Source: Microstegium vimineum
Taxonomy: Eukaryota > Streptophyta > Magnoliopsida > Poales > Poaceae
Assembly (NCBI GenBank): GCA_022036555.1
Contig: CM039124.1
Location: 50,557,940-50,621,939 of the forward strand
Length of the DNA: 64,000 nucleotides
Reading direction: 5' to 3'
A program made the translations under genes and the position numbers. The stretch's first letter is position 1, and every line of letters begins with the position of its first letter. Below, one piece after another: positions 22,431-33,549 of the stretch. The notes beneath the pieces were generated by a model. The model saw only the letters and a program-made list of their open reading frames with translations. It did no database searches and was not told the origin of the DNA.

Positions 22431-25400
22431 TCAGGAATCAGCTTTTCTTCTCTTTTTCTCTGACCAAGTTGGCCCATATATTAGCAAGTTGGTCCTACCA
22501 AACCTCCTGTCAGCTATCTGCAGCATTTGGGAATAAGTGAGCAACTGCAACAGCCATCAAGAGGGCTAAGCACTACAGGATCCATGCTTAGCATTACATC
22601 ATATCAGGACTTGAATGGAGTCGAGGCAGAAGGCAAACTGACCTTTATAAGGTTTCCACAGGATTCAGCCATATCTGTTTTCAATGGGTACTCAACTAGC
22701 TAATAACATAGATGAAGTCAGAAATGTGCATAGGGGAAAAGTAGTATGGTTTACATAGCTTGAGTAACTCACGATGAAGCAATCTTTTCCAACCAATGGT
22801 GACCTTGCAAGTTGGGCAAGTAGTGTGCTGTAGTTGACCTCCAGATATGGTGGTGTTACACTAATATAATCAAAGGAAGGATATTTACCTGAGAGATATA
22901 AAGAGCAAGTGTTGGAGAAGAGAAAACAATCTGTTAAAGAATCCAAATCACCCCATTGCTATGACTTAATTATAAGAATTTTGTTAGTTTAACTCGTTAC
23001 AAACCTGATTATTTAAGTTATTATGATTAAGATATAAAGGTACAATTGTTTCTTGGATACTAAGCAGACATTCTACCCCCTTACAATACGATATGCAGAT
23101 CACTGCTAATAATCTAAGATGTAGCTAAATAACCATGATAAAGTATTTCCGCATCTGTATTTTCTGCACATTTTTGTTCTACTGAACTTTTGGGATTCAT
23201 CCATGAATCACTGAATTCCATCTAAGAAGAATGTTAACTTAAACTGCAGTTTTCACATCAAACATCAATCTGAATAAAATAATCCATAATTTTTCTAACA
23301 AATATCGGTATATTAGTTACTGTATGATATTTGATCATAGAACTTTACTGTACATTTGTTTACTCACAGCTGTCTGTTATCTCATTGGTCATACTGCAAT
23401 AGTCATATGTGTTTCCTAAGAAGATTCCTACCTTGAGACTTTTCGGCATTGTCCAAGAATTTTTCAACACGGAGCATATGTATGTGTGACACATCAATAA
23501 ATCCAGTACACTCCAGATTTGGTTTGAGGACCTCAGAGATGACCCAAGGATCCATCTCAACAAAATGTGCCTAGATAAAAAAAAAAGACAAAAAATGATG
23601 CGACTGGAAAAATATTTATGCAGCATGCACAGATCGGTAGCATTTTGGACACCAGGTCTTATTTCCACAAGAGACACCCCCCCCCCCCCCCCCCCCCCCC
23701 CGCGCGCGCGCGCGAAACGAAATGACCACAGACAGATTCCATGAGGTTATTCTGTTAGCCTAGTTTGTCACTCAGGTGTGTATTGTCACACCCCTCACTC
23801 AAACACTGGAAACTAGTAAATGGTGCTGCAGTTATGCCTCTACCTTTTATATACAGTGGTTTTAGCCAAAAGTACATGAGGTCATCTACCAAGCGGCCAT
23901 GCTACCCAGACTTACTTGGGCTACCACCAACTATACTACCTGCTACTGTCATATAGACAGGCAGAGATGAAAAGAAACAAAAGGGCAGTCCCTGATCCTA
24001 TACTCCTATGGCAAAAGAAGATTTGAGGAGAGTAGCAGATTATCTAACACTTGTAATAGAAGTGATAAAACCAGAAGAGGTAATTAGATGAATGGGTGTT
24101 TTGTGGGATTATCTGCATTCGTGTCTAGACTATCATGCCTGAAGTTTGAACATTAGTTTTTGGACAACCTCTGAACATCCTCGGCTCATAGCTTCAATTC
24201 CAACAGATCCAGTGCCACTATACAAGTCTAGCCACCGACCCGGTCTAAGTGAAGCAGGAGAACCACCAGCTGACTGCAAGTTATGATCATAAATCAGTAA
24301 AGGCATATGAGTAAATCAAAAGGGAAACAGTGATTAAAAAATGACATCAACAAATTACTTGTAAAATGTCGAAGGCTGCTCCTCGTACAACTTCCATCAT
24401 TGGACGGACATTCCTATCTTTGGGTGAAAGTAATTTCCTTCTGCGGACTTTTCCACCTAGCACCTGAAAGCAGGGACGGATCCAGGATGAGGACAAAGGA
24501 GGGGGCTAAATAGTGAAGATTTAGATCTAGAGCTGGAGATTAATGGTGATTTAAGGCTAATTAACTACGATTTAAGGCACAAACCAGGCTCCCGACTCCC
24601 GAGGGGGGCTGCAGCCCGGGCAGCCCACCCCGTGGATCTGCCACTGGCTGAAAGAAACATACATACTTTGAGTACAAAAGTAGCTCATTTTGAATAACCA
24701 CTTAACTAAGTTTCAAAAAAAGATGCAGAAGAGGCTCCTATGCCAGTCAGCTCTAATTCTTTTAAAATCATGCAAACCAGGGACCTCTTTTTGTGTCATA
24801 TGCACCTGAACTCAAACAATTAAAGAATAATTCAAGCACACAAACCTGTTTATTTATTTAAACAATAAAAATGTTGCTCCACAAAATGCATAACTAGGAC
24901 AAGCAACAAGCAGATCCTTTTTGTTAGGAAAAGCATTTCAGGTTTGTTGGAACAGAAACAAGAACCTTTTATTCGGACAAGCACAAAAGCACATCAACAG
25001 GTGTATACCCTTTTCTCAGAAGCTGCAGCATTTTACATACTTAACGTAATGACAAGATGTGAGAGAAATTGTTGGAATGTGTGTGTATAGGCCCATGTAT
25101 GCCTACACTATATTGCTACCCTTCTAGGGTTAGCCCATCTATCCAATCAAGCTATTCTAGTATGGTATCCAGCTAGGTCTCTCCCTTCCCCTCCCACCTC
25201 CAGCCACCGCCAGGCTCACCGGCGCCGCTGCCGCCGGCGGCGGCCCTCCCCCTCCTCCTCCCTCCTATTTTCCCTCTTTCCCGCCCCTCCCCTCCACCTG
25301 GGCGCACATCGCTGGCGGATCCCGTGCCCCTACTGCCGCCGCCGCTACTGCACTTGTCGCCGGCGCCGGTGGGGATGCCGCGGACCTGCCCGCCGTCGAC

Positions 25401-28400
25401 CCCGACCCCGCCCTCGTGGGCGCAGGAGGCGCGGGCGCGCGCACCACTGCCGCAGGCGGGTCGGGCGCGGGAGGCGGGACCTCCGCGAGCACACACGCGA
25501 GCCCAGGAGGCGGGCTGGGCGCGGGTGCCCTGGCCGAGCAGGCGCTGCCCTGCTGGAGCGCCTCTGCTCGCCTGCTGCCCTGCTGCAGCGCCTCTGCTCG
25601 CCCGCTGCTGCGGCACCCTGCGCGAGGGAGCGCTCCCGCTGGCGCCTCTGCCGCTCGCCCGGGCCCGCCCCCCCCCCCCCCCCCCCCCCCCCACTGCCCC
25701 CGCTGCGGGCCTTGGCATGCACCTGCCGGGCACGGGAGGCGCCACCCGCTGCTGCCTTCGTGCTGCCCCTGCCAGCTGCACACGGCGCGCCCTCTGCAGC
25801 AGCCACCGCCGCGACCAACTCTGCTGCCCCCGTTGCGGGCCTTGGCATGTCCCAGCCGGGCACAGGAGGCGCCGACGCTGCTGCCTTCGTGCTGCCCCCG
25901 CCGGCTGCACACGCTGCTGCCTTCGTGCTGCCCCCAGCAGGCCGCAGCGGTGCTGCACCAGCCGGCTGCCCAAGTGCTACACCCGGCTGCCCTCAAGCTG
26001 CCCCAGCAAGCTGCAGCGGGCCTCGAGCTGGCCCAAGGAGGCACGGGAGCAGGGTGCTCCTCTTTCCCTGCCCCGGCACCCGACTCTGCCCTCGCCGCGG
26101 CTCTCATCGCCACCCGGATCGCTGCTGCGGAGGGCCAGGCTCGCCTGCACACGCGGTGGCCCAAGCCTGGGAGCGCGAGCGTGCTGCGGCCGACGTCCTC
26201 GCTCGTCAGCTCGTCGAGGCAAACCAGCTGCTCGCCCTTGACGACCCTGTCATGGCGGAGTTCACTCAAGGCCTCCACCCTGGGTCCCTTCCCGCTCCGG
26301 GGTCCTCATTTTCCTCGTCTACCCTGGTCGCCACTCCTCCGCCTCGTCCGTCCGCTCCGCTAGCGTCGTCTACTCTGGGTCCTCCTCCTCCCGGGCCGAG
26401 CGGGGGTGGGGGGGGGGGGGGGGGGGGGGGGGGCGTGGCGCGGCAACGCCCGGGGGGGGGGGGGGCGTGGTGCGGGCACACCGACGCCGCCACGGGGTCC
26501 ACCATGGCCCACCTTCACCGAGCCGTGGTTAGGGCACCCCTCCATGTGCCCCTCCCAGGCTACTGGTGGCGAGCCTCGTCCATCGGCAGCAATGCTCGCC
26601 AGCGCCGTCCCGTTCGCCCCGCTCTCATCACCGTGGGCTCCACCTCCCGGGATCACGCCCGGGTCTGTCGATTGGGACCCGACGACCGTGGCTTGCTCCT
26701 TCGGCACCGTCACTCCTCCAGTTGACCGAGACTGGATCGCTGACTCGGGTGCCACTTTCCACACCACTTCCGACCCCCGTGTCCTCTCCTCTGTTCATTC
26801 TCCTTCTCCCTCTCACCCGTCGTCCATCATGGTCGCCAATGGTTCGTGCCTTCCTGTCACTTCCGTGGGTGCAGCTCACACTCTTGGTCCTTTTCGTCTT
26901 CCTGATGTCCTAGTGGCTCCCTCTATGGTTCACAACCTTCTTTCCATTCGTCGGTTCACAGCTGACAATTCTTGTTCTGTTGAGTTTGACTCCTCTGGTC
27001 TTACTGTGAAGGATTTGGCTTCCCGGCGTCCTCTCCTCCGATGTGATAGCACGGGGCCCCTTTACACCCTTCGGTTTCCTACGTCCACTTCTTCTGCTCC
27101 GTCCTCCACTTCGTCAGCTGCGTTCACTACCACTACTTCCTCCACTACTTGGCACCGGCGTCTCGGGCATCCTGGTCGTGCCGCCCTGACACAGCTTAGT
27201 CGGAGCTCCGCCGTACCTTGTACTCGAGCTCACGATGAGCACCTGTGTCATGCGTGCCAGTTGGATCGTCATGTTCGTCTTCCTTTCCCTACCTCCACTT
27301 CACATGCGACTCAGATGTTTGATCTCATCCATTGCGACCTATGGACGTCTCCTGTCATGAGCATTTCTGGCTATAAGTACTACCTTGTCGTGGTTGATGA
27401 TTTCTCGCATTATTCGTGGACCTTTCCTTTGCGAGTCAAGTCGGATGCTTTCTCCACGCTCCTCCACTTTTTCGCTTGGGTGTCTACTCAGTTCGGTCTC
27501 ACCATCAAGGCCGTCCAGTGTGACAATGGGCGTGAGTTCGATAACCACACTTCTCGTGCCTTCTTCCTCTCTCACGGTATACAGATCCGCATGTCGTGTC
27601 CCTACACCTCCTCCCAGAATGGCAAGGCTGAGCGCATGATTCGTACCACGAACGACACCATGCGCACCCTTCTCTTCTAGGCTTCGCTTCCTGCTTGTTT
27701 CTGGGCTGAGAGTCTCCACACCTCCACCTACCTTCTTAACCGTCTGGTGGTCGTAGCGAGGAGGGGTACCGAAAAGAGCGTGGTGAGGAGTCGGAGCTGG
27801 ACAGGCAACAGAAGGTAGACGGTTAAGAAGGTAGGTGGAGGTGTGGAGACTCTCAGCCCAGAAACGAGCAGGAAGCGAAGCCTAGAAGAGAAGGGTGCGC
27901 TTCGGGTGTGCCTGTTACCCTAACACCGCTGCCACCGCTCCACACAAGCTGGCACCCCGTTCGACTCAGTGTGTCTTCCTCGGGTACTCCCCTGATCACA
28001 AGGGGTACCGTTGCTTCGATCTCACCTCTCGTCGAGTCCTCATCTTGCGTCACGTAGTGTTTGACGAGTCTGTCTTCCCCTTCTCCACCACTTCACCACC
28101 CACCACAGATATCTCCTCCTTGTTTCCCGCTGACACGGTGGACCAACCACCTTTGCCTTTGTTTCCTGCAGGTACTGCTCCTCCGTGCCCCTCGCCGGGC
28201 CCGGTCGCCGTTTTACCGTCCTTCGGACCCTCGTCGGGTCCGGCCACCGGCCCGACGCCCTCTGGTGCTTGCCCTGCGACCGATGAGGGGCCATCAGATG
28301 CGGGGCCGTCGACTTCGGGCCCCGCTGCTTCGGTGGTTCCACCACCACCTGCGCAGTTCGGGCGGGTCTACCAGCGCGGCCGTCTCCCGTGCACCCGGAG

Positions 28401-31400
28401 CCGGCCGCCTCGCCGGTGTCACAGCCTCGGCCTCCATCGGTGGCCTCTTCTCCGCCAGCGACCCCTACGCCGCCACCTCCGCCGCCTACGACTGCACCCG
28501 ACGTGTCGTCCGTGTACAACCCGCCTCTTCTGCACCGACACCCGCGTCATGTTCACCGCATGGTGACGCGGCACGCGGCTGGGACCTTGCCGCCCCGGGC
28601 TCTTGCGGCGATGCCCAGTGAGTCGCGGGTCTCTCCGATACCCTCTTCCGTTCGTGACGCCTTGTCGGACACTCATTGGCGTCACGCGATGGAAGAGGAG
28701 TACGGGGCCCTCCTCGCCAACCAGACATGGGATCTGGTGCCTCGTCCACCGGGCTCCAATGTGGTCAGGGCAAGTGGATCTGGACACACAAGCGGCGGGC
28801 TGATGGTACCCTTGAGCGGTACAAGGCTCGATGGGTTCTCCGAGGCTTCACTCAGCGCCCTGGAGTCGACTACGACGAGACGTTCAGTCCAGTGGTGAAG
28901 CCGGCTACCGTCCGCACGGTTCTCTCACTGGCTCTCTCTCGCTCCTGGCCCGTGCATCAGCTGGATGTCAAGAATGCTTTTCTGCATGGTCATCTGACTG
29001 AGACAGTCTACTGCAGTCAGCCAGCGGGTTTCGTTGATTCTTCTCGTCCTGATATGGTCTACCGGCTCAACAAGTCTCTCTACGGCCTCAAGCAGGCGCC
29101 TCAGGCTTGGTATTCTCGGTTTGCTGCCTTCTTGTTGACACTTGGTTTTGTGGAGGCCAAGTCAGATACGTCTCTGTTTATCTATCGCCATGGAGATGAG
29201 ACTACCTATCTGCTGCTTTATGTTGATGACATTGTGCTGACAGCCTCGAGTCCGTCTCGCATCATCACCTCTCTTCAGCAGGAGTTTGCTATGAAGGATC
29301 TGGGTGTACTGCATCACTTCCTCGGGGTCACAGTTGAGCCTCGTCCCACTGGACTCCTTCACCAGCGCCAGTACACTCTTGACATCCTGGAGCGCGCTGG
29401 GATGACTGACTGCAAGCCCTGCTCCACTCCAGTTGATACTCAGGCCAAGCTGTCAGAGGCCGAGGGCACCCCAGTGACTGACCCCACTGCTTACCGGAGC
29501 CTTGCCGGTGCTCTTCAGTACCTCACCTTCACCCGACCGGACATCACCTATGCAGTGTAGCAGATATGTCTCCACATGCATGATCCACGTGAGCCACACC
29601 TCACTGCTCTCAAGCGGCTCCTCCGCTACCTCCGCGGCACCGTCGACTACGACCTTCTACTCCACCGGTCCTCCTCCTCCGAGCTCGTGGTCTACACCGA
29701 CGCCGACTGGGCCGGGTGTCCAGACACTTGGCGCTCCACTTCCGGCTACGCCGTCTTCCTAGGCGGCAACTTGGTGTCTTGGTCGTCCAAGCGCCAGCCA
29801 GTGGTCTCCCGTTCCAGTGCCGAGGCGGAGTACCGCGCTGTGGCTAACGGCGTGGTTGAGGCTTCTTGGCTCCGACAGCTTCTTGCTGAGCTCCACAGCC
29901 CCCTCTCCCGGAGCACGCTTGTCTACTGCGACAACGTCAGCGCGGTCTACCTCTCCACCAACCCTGTGCAGCACCAACGAACCAAGCATGTGGAGATCGA
30001 CCTCCACTTTGTTCGGGATCGGGTCGCTATCGGTGATGTTCGGGTTCTCCATGTCCCGACCACCTCGCAGTTTGCCGACATCTTCACCAAGGGTCTCCCG
30101 TCCTCCACCTTCTCCGAGTTTTGCTCCAGCCTCAACATCACTAGTGGCTAGTTGCGTCTATGGGGGGCTCATGTGTGTGCTCTTGTTTCTTTCTTGTCCA
30201 GTTTGCAACTCCGCTGCACCGGTAGTTGAGACTGCGGGGGGGTGTTGGAATGTGTGTGTATAGGCTCATGAGGCCCATGTATGCCTACACTATATTGCTA
30301 CCCTTCTAGGGTTAGCCCATCTATCCAATCAAGCTATTCTAGTAGAAATTTCTTTATCCAGCCACATACACGAGTATAATCTACGTTACACCGATACTTC
30401 AGGTAACACGCGTATCGCGTATCTGATACGTATCGGATACGGATACGCCGCGGATACGCCGCAGATACGTATCGGATTTTTATTATTATTCGGAAATTCG
30501 TATACGCGTATCTGAGTTATAGGATACGGCCTGGCCCATTTAGCGGATACGGCCTGGCCCATTTAGAGGCTTTCACGCCTTCACCCACGCGGCCACGCCG
30601 AGTCGCCTCGCGCCTGTCTCACTCCCGTCGCCCGCGCCGCATCCCTAGCCCGCGCCGCGCCGCCGCATCCCCGTGCGGTGACGGTCGCCCTGCTCGGTGC
30701 CCTCGCCGGCGACGACCGACGACGACGAGCATCTGCCCCTGCTCGCAGGCGACAAGGTCCTCCTCTGCTCGCCACTTCGCCCAGGCCGCCCATGGAGTTT
30801 CCCCATTGAAGCGCTGCTCGCCCCCCCCCCCCCCCCCGCCGTCCGCCGGCCACCGGCGACGAGCATCCGCCTCTGCTCGCCCGGACCGCCCCTGCTCGGC
30901 TGCTCGGTGCTCGCCACTTCGCCCTGCTCGGTCCTCTACTCCTCTGCTCGCCACTTCGCCCAGCGGTGAGTTTTCTTCCTCCTTCAGTTCAAAGTTCATC
31001 AACAGATTAGCAGTAGATGTCTCTCAATTCTCTCAATTCGATCTATGCAGTAGATGTCGTCCCTTAACATGAGTGCTGCTAGTGGAAGTGCAAATGCTAG
31101 TGTAGGATCTGCAGCCACAGATGCAAGTGCAGTAAACATCAAGGCTCCACTTTGGAATCATGTCAAAATTTTAGAGAAGCCTAAAACTGGGGGAGGAAAC
31201 ACATTTTGGCGCTGCAAGTACTGTCCATTGGAAAAACTGAGTAGCTACTCTAGAATTGAAGCTCATTTGCTGCAGATTAAGGGAAAGGGAATAAGTACTT
31301 GTCCTAAAGTTTCATATGAAATGCTTAGTGCAATGAGGAAGGAAATTGAAAGGTGCAAAAATCTGGTGGAAAGATCCAAGTAAAAAACTGTTTCTCTACC

Positions 31401-33549
31401 TACTGTTCCTTCCTCGGGCAATACTGATGACACTTCCAAGAGGACCAAGAGGGGGGCAGCTTCTGCATTGGAAAAATCTTGGAGATTGGATGACCGTAAC
31501 CACTTGGATGCTTTAATCAGTAGAGCAATTTATTCAGGAGGGGGTAGCATTCAATTTTTTGAGAAATCCATATCTTCGAGAAGCTTTTAGCTTTGCTTGC
31601 AGCCACAACATGCAAGGTTATGTGATGCCTGGTTACAACAGAGTTAGAGAGGGACTTCTGAAGCAAGAAAGGAGGCACATTGAGCGTTTGTTGGAGAGCA
31701 CAAAGAGCACATGGTCAGAGAAAGGAGTCACAATCTGCACAGATGGTTGGTCAGATCCTCAGAGGCGACCAATCATCAATTTTGTTGTTGTTTCTGACAA
31801 GTCACCTATGTTCTTGAGGGTTGATAATTGTGAAGGTGAGATAAAAAGCAAAGAATTCATTGCTGAAAAGTTGAAAGGTATAATTGAAGAAGTAGGTAGA
31901 GATAATGTGGTTCAAATCATTACAGACAATGCTGCAAATTGTAAAGGGGCTAGTCTAATAATTGAGGCTGAGTATAAAAACATATTTTGGACACCTTGTG
32001 TGGTGCATACCCTCAACCTTGCTTTGAAAAGTATATGTGAACCTAAAATGAGGAATAGGAGCTTGCTGATTGCTTGCTGTTGCCTTTAGGAACTTGCTAG
32101 TTGCTTGTTGTTGGCTTTTATTACCTATGTTTGATTTGAGACTACTATATTTGTTTATTTGAGACCTTCATAATCTACTATCCTGTAATAATAGTACACT
32201 TAATTGTTATTTGAGACCTTCAGACCTACTGCTAATTTGCATTCTTATCTATTTTATTTTATTTTATTTTATTTTTAATATCAAACGTATCCGCGTATCG
32301 GGTTGTTTGAGATATTGGCGTATCCATATCCGTATCCGTATCCGTATCCATATCCGTATCCGATACCGATACGCGTATCCGTATCCGTGTAATTTAGAAT
32401 ATAATAGAACATAGCACTTTTACAACATACCTGCATCAAGCTCAACAGTTTGTATGGCTTACACATAAATATAAATCACTATAAGGTCCATGGCATGTGA
32501 TAGGAGCCAAGATGCATCACTTTTACCAGCTCAAATTTGATAGCATTATTTGCTTAAAAAAAGGGGCAACATATGCTAGTTAAATACAGAGATACTAATC
32601 AATATTACTATTTATGCAGTCTATCAATTAAAACATAGAAGACACTTGAAGCAGCTTTTAAATTTCTTTAAAGCTTACTCCATGTCGCTAGCACCATTGA
32701 AACAAATGGCTGATCAATTACATAGCTCATGTGGGACAATGCACTACAACAAATACACACTGATCTTCAGATGGATCGGGTCTAAAAGCAAAATCCCTTC
32801 TACCTAGATGAATCAGTGCAGGTTGTGCAAGTCAAACTATCTTAATCCATGTCGCTAGCACCATTAAAACAAATTGCTGATCACTTACATAGCCCATAGG
32901 GGACTCTAAACTACTACATGCCATACACACTGATCTTCAGATGTTTTGGGTCTAAAATTGAAGCCCCTTGCACCTTAACGATTCAATGGAGGCTGCGTGC
33001 AAATGGATGCAACGGACATGCAAATCCAAGTGATAAGCATTAAATGGAATCGTATTTTTGGGTGTGATTCTGAAGAGTTACTAGATAGATTAATATAGAG
33101 TTTCCGTCCGAACCTGAAGCATTTTGTGAGTCTCCCGAGGCTCCGCCACCTTCGCTGGAGTAACTGTCGCTTCCGCAGTTTGCTCCCCTCTCCCCGACTG
33201 CCGCCGCTTCCGTCTGTCCCTCCTCTCTTCCTGGGAAAAAAAACCCCACTCAAAATCACACCAATACGCAGCGCCAATCATTACGACTAAGTTCAAACTA
33301 ATCCAAACGTACCCTTGGGTCCGCCTCTGCATCTTCCTCGAAGTCGTCTGGGTTGAGCCCGTAGCGCTCCAGGAAGCACCTGCGCTCCCTCGCCGCCGCC
33401 GCGGCGCCCGACGGTGCCGCGGAGGCTGCAACGGCAAGACGGCGAACGGGGGTTCGAATGGATACGTGATTAAGCTTAGCAGGGTCCGGGGCCGTAAGTC
33501 TGGGACGAGACGGACGGAATGGGGAGGCTGGCAGAGTGGAGGACGCCAT
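22431..33549 (-). CDS. RsmD-like rRNA guanine-N2 methyltransferase, plastid-targeted
   Basis: Eight exons join in frame to 320 aa: 33549-33313, 33230-33114, 24463-24359, 24273-24169, 23570-23432, 22888-22773, 22699-22643, 22517-22431, all with GT/AG borders. Exon 1 begins MASSTLPASPF and is Ser/Arg/Ala-rich, fitting a chloroplast transit peptide; an upstream in-frame ATG exists at 33648. Exon 4 carries the SAM-binding motif DLYSGTGSVG (169-178). Motif IV, usually (D/N)PPY, reads TPPY here (246-249). Bacterial RsmD methylates G966 of 16S rRNA; the plant protein probably modifies plastid 16S rRNA. Intron 2 is 8650 bp and contains three mobile elements, yet every exon is open. The gene is divergent from the syntaxin. 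Exons 1-2 belonging to exon 3 is inferred from phase and family likeness. Confidence 0.87.
23677..23714. repeat. C25 tract joined to (CG)7
   Basis: A 25-nt C run (23677-23701) runs directly into 14 nt of alternating CG, within intron 4 of the methyltransferase gene. Alternating CG favours Z-DNA, and the C tract can form a G-rich four-stranded structure on the other strand. Confidence 0.9.
24471..24646. mobile_element. hAT-like MITE at a splice acceptor
   Basis: Ends CAGGGACGGATCCAGG and, inverted, CAGTGGCAGATCCACG match at 12 of 16 positions. The flanks CTGAAAG (24464-24470 and 24648-24654) form a 7-8 bp target duplication. On the coding (minus) strand the duplicated target reads CTTTCAG, which is the acceptor of intron 2 (exon 3 starts at 24463). 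The element therefore sits immediately upstream of the exon and has doubled the acceptor. It has no ORF, and its TIR resembles that of 20477-20535. Confidence 0.75.
25070..25162 (+). repeat. 5' LTR of the Copia element
   Basis: 93 bp, TGTTGGAATG to ATTCTAGTA. It lacks the 9-bp ctcatgagg block found in the right copy. It is far below the several hundred bp typical of plant LTRs. Confidence 0.85.
25173..26400 (+). pseudogene. Copia gag region, degenerate
   Basis: GC-rich, Ala/Pro-rich coding-like sequence between the left LTR and protease. It includes repeated 'ctgctgccttcgtgctgcc' blocks (25750-25940) and a C25 tract (25668-25692). The frame changes several times. A regular Copia gag with a zinc knuckle could not be recognised, so this copy probably lacks functional gag. 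Confidence 0.5.
26406..27680 (+). pseudogene. Copia protease and integrase, interrupted
   Basis: After a G26 tract (26408-26433) the frame carries the protease motif DSGATFH near 26739. It continues with the integrase zinc-binding HRRLGHPG ... CHAC and catalytic-core residues (CDLW near 27335, CDNGREF near 27520, and the final acidic residue in the SQNGKAER region). A TAG stop at 27678 is followed at once by an inverted duplication, so integrase is incomplete. The product would be nonfunctional. Confidence 0.8.
27662..27900. repeat. 84-bp snap-back palindrome in the integrase region
   Basis: Arms at 27662-27745 and 27817-27900 are reverse complements with one mismatch, separated by a 71-bp loop. 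Read on the minus strand, the loop is the expected next stretch of the integrase coding region. Arm plus loop therefore appear as an inverted copy, after which forward coding resumes near 27901. Confidence 0.9.
27901..30151 (+). pseudogene. Copia integrase tail, reverse transcriptase and RNase H
   Basis: Forward coding resumes with the integrase C-terminus (YRCFDLTSRR near 28011) and a Pro/Ser-rich linker with frame changes to about 28670. RT is then well preserved: KARW, LDVKNAFLHG near 28961, YGLKQAPQAW near 29079 and the catalytic YVDDIV near 29218. A TAG at 29558 splits RT from RNase H. RNase H has YTDADWAG near 29693, the STSGY block, SSAEAEYRA near 29815 and DNVSAVYL, and ends at 30149-30151. 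The element would need helper proteins to move. Confidence 0.85.
30243..30344 (+). repeat. 3' LTR of the Copia element
   Basis: 102 bp, identical to the left LTR except for a 9-bp 'ctcatgagg' block near 30265. It is preceded by the G-rich polypurine tract at about 30232-30242. Confidence 0.85.
30386..32392 (+). mobile_element. degenerate hAT element with GTATCC subterminal repeats
   Basis: Both ends hold dense copies of GTATCCG/CGGATAC hexamers (30400-30560 and 32285-32390). The probable termini are inverted repeats TTACACCGATAC at 30386 and, from the right end, TTACACGGATAC. A broken transposase lies inside. No clear 8-bp target duplication was found, so the boundaries are approximate. It starts 37 bp beyond the Copia target duplication, within the same methyltransferase intron. 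Confidence 0.7.
31054..32089 (+). pseudogene. hAT transposase, BED finger and DUF659 domain, truncated
   Basis: The first block (31054-31383) encodes a BED-type zinc finger (CKYC with later His/Cys residues). A TAA at 31381 and a frame change near 31550 interrupt it. The second block (about 31559-32089) has DUF659-type hAT core motifs, TDGWSDPQRRPIINF and ITDNAANCKGA. The C-terminal dimerisation domain is missing. It cannot encode an active transposase. Confidence 0.75.
32681..33012. repeat. 167-bp tandem duplication in intron 2
   Basis: Two copies start 'catgtcgctagcaccatt' at 32681 and 32848. They stay alike through 'acacactgatcttcagatg' near 32757 and 32925, diverging slightly. No coding content was found. 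Confidence 0.75.

Larger units (their letters stand above)
25070..30344 (+). mobile_element. Ty1/Copia element, Ale/Retrofit type, very short LTRs
   Basis: Direct terminal repeats at 25070-25162 (93 bp) and 30243-30344 (102 bp) are identical apart from a 9-bp indel. The target duplication GAAAT lies at 25065-25069 and 30345-30349. The primer-binding site TGGTATCCAGC follows the left LTR, and a polypurine tract (gcgggggggtg) precedes the right one. The LTRs begin TG but end TA. The order protease, integrase, RT, RNase H is Copia, and sequence style suggests Ale/Retrofit. LTR identity implies recent insertion, but the coding region has several stops and rearrangements. It lies inside intron 2 of the methyltransferase gene, in the opposite orientation. 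Confidence 0.88.

Noticed and set aside
25173..26278. Long minus-strand open frames opposite the Copia gag region
   Set aside because: Low-complexity Arg/Gly/Ala composition produced by GC-rich, stop-poor DNA; the element reads on the plus strand.
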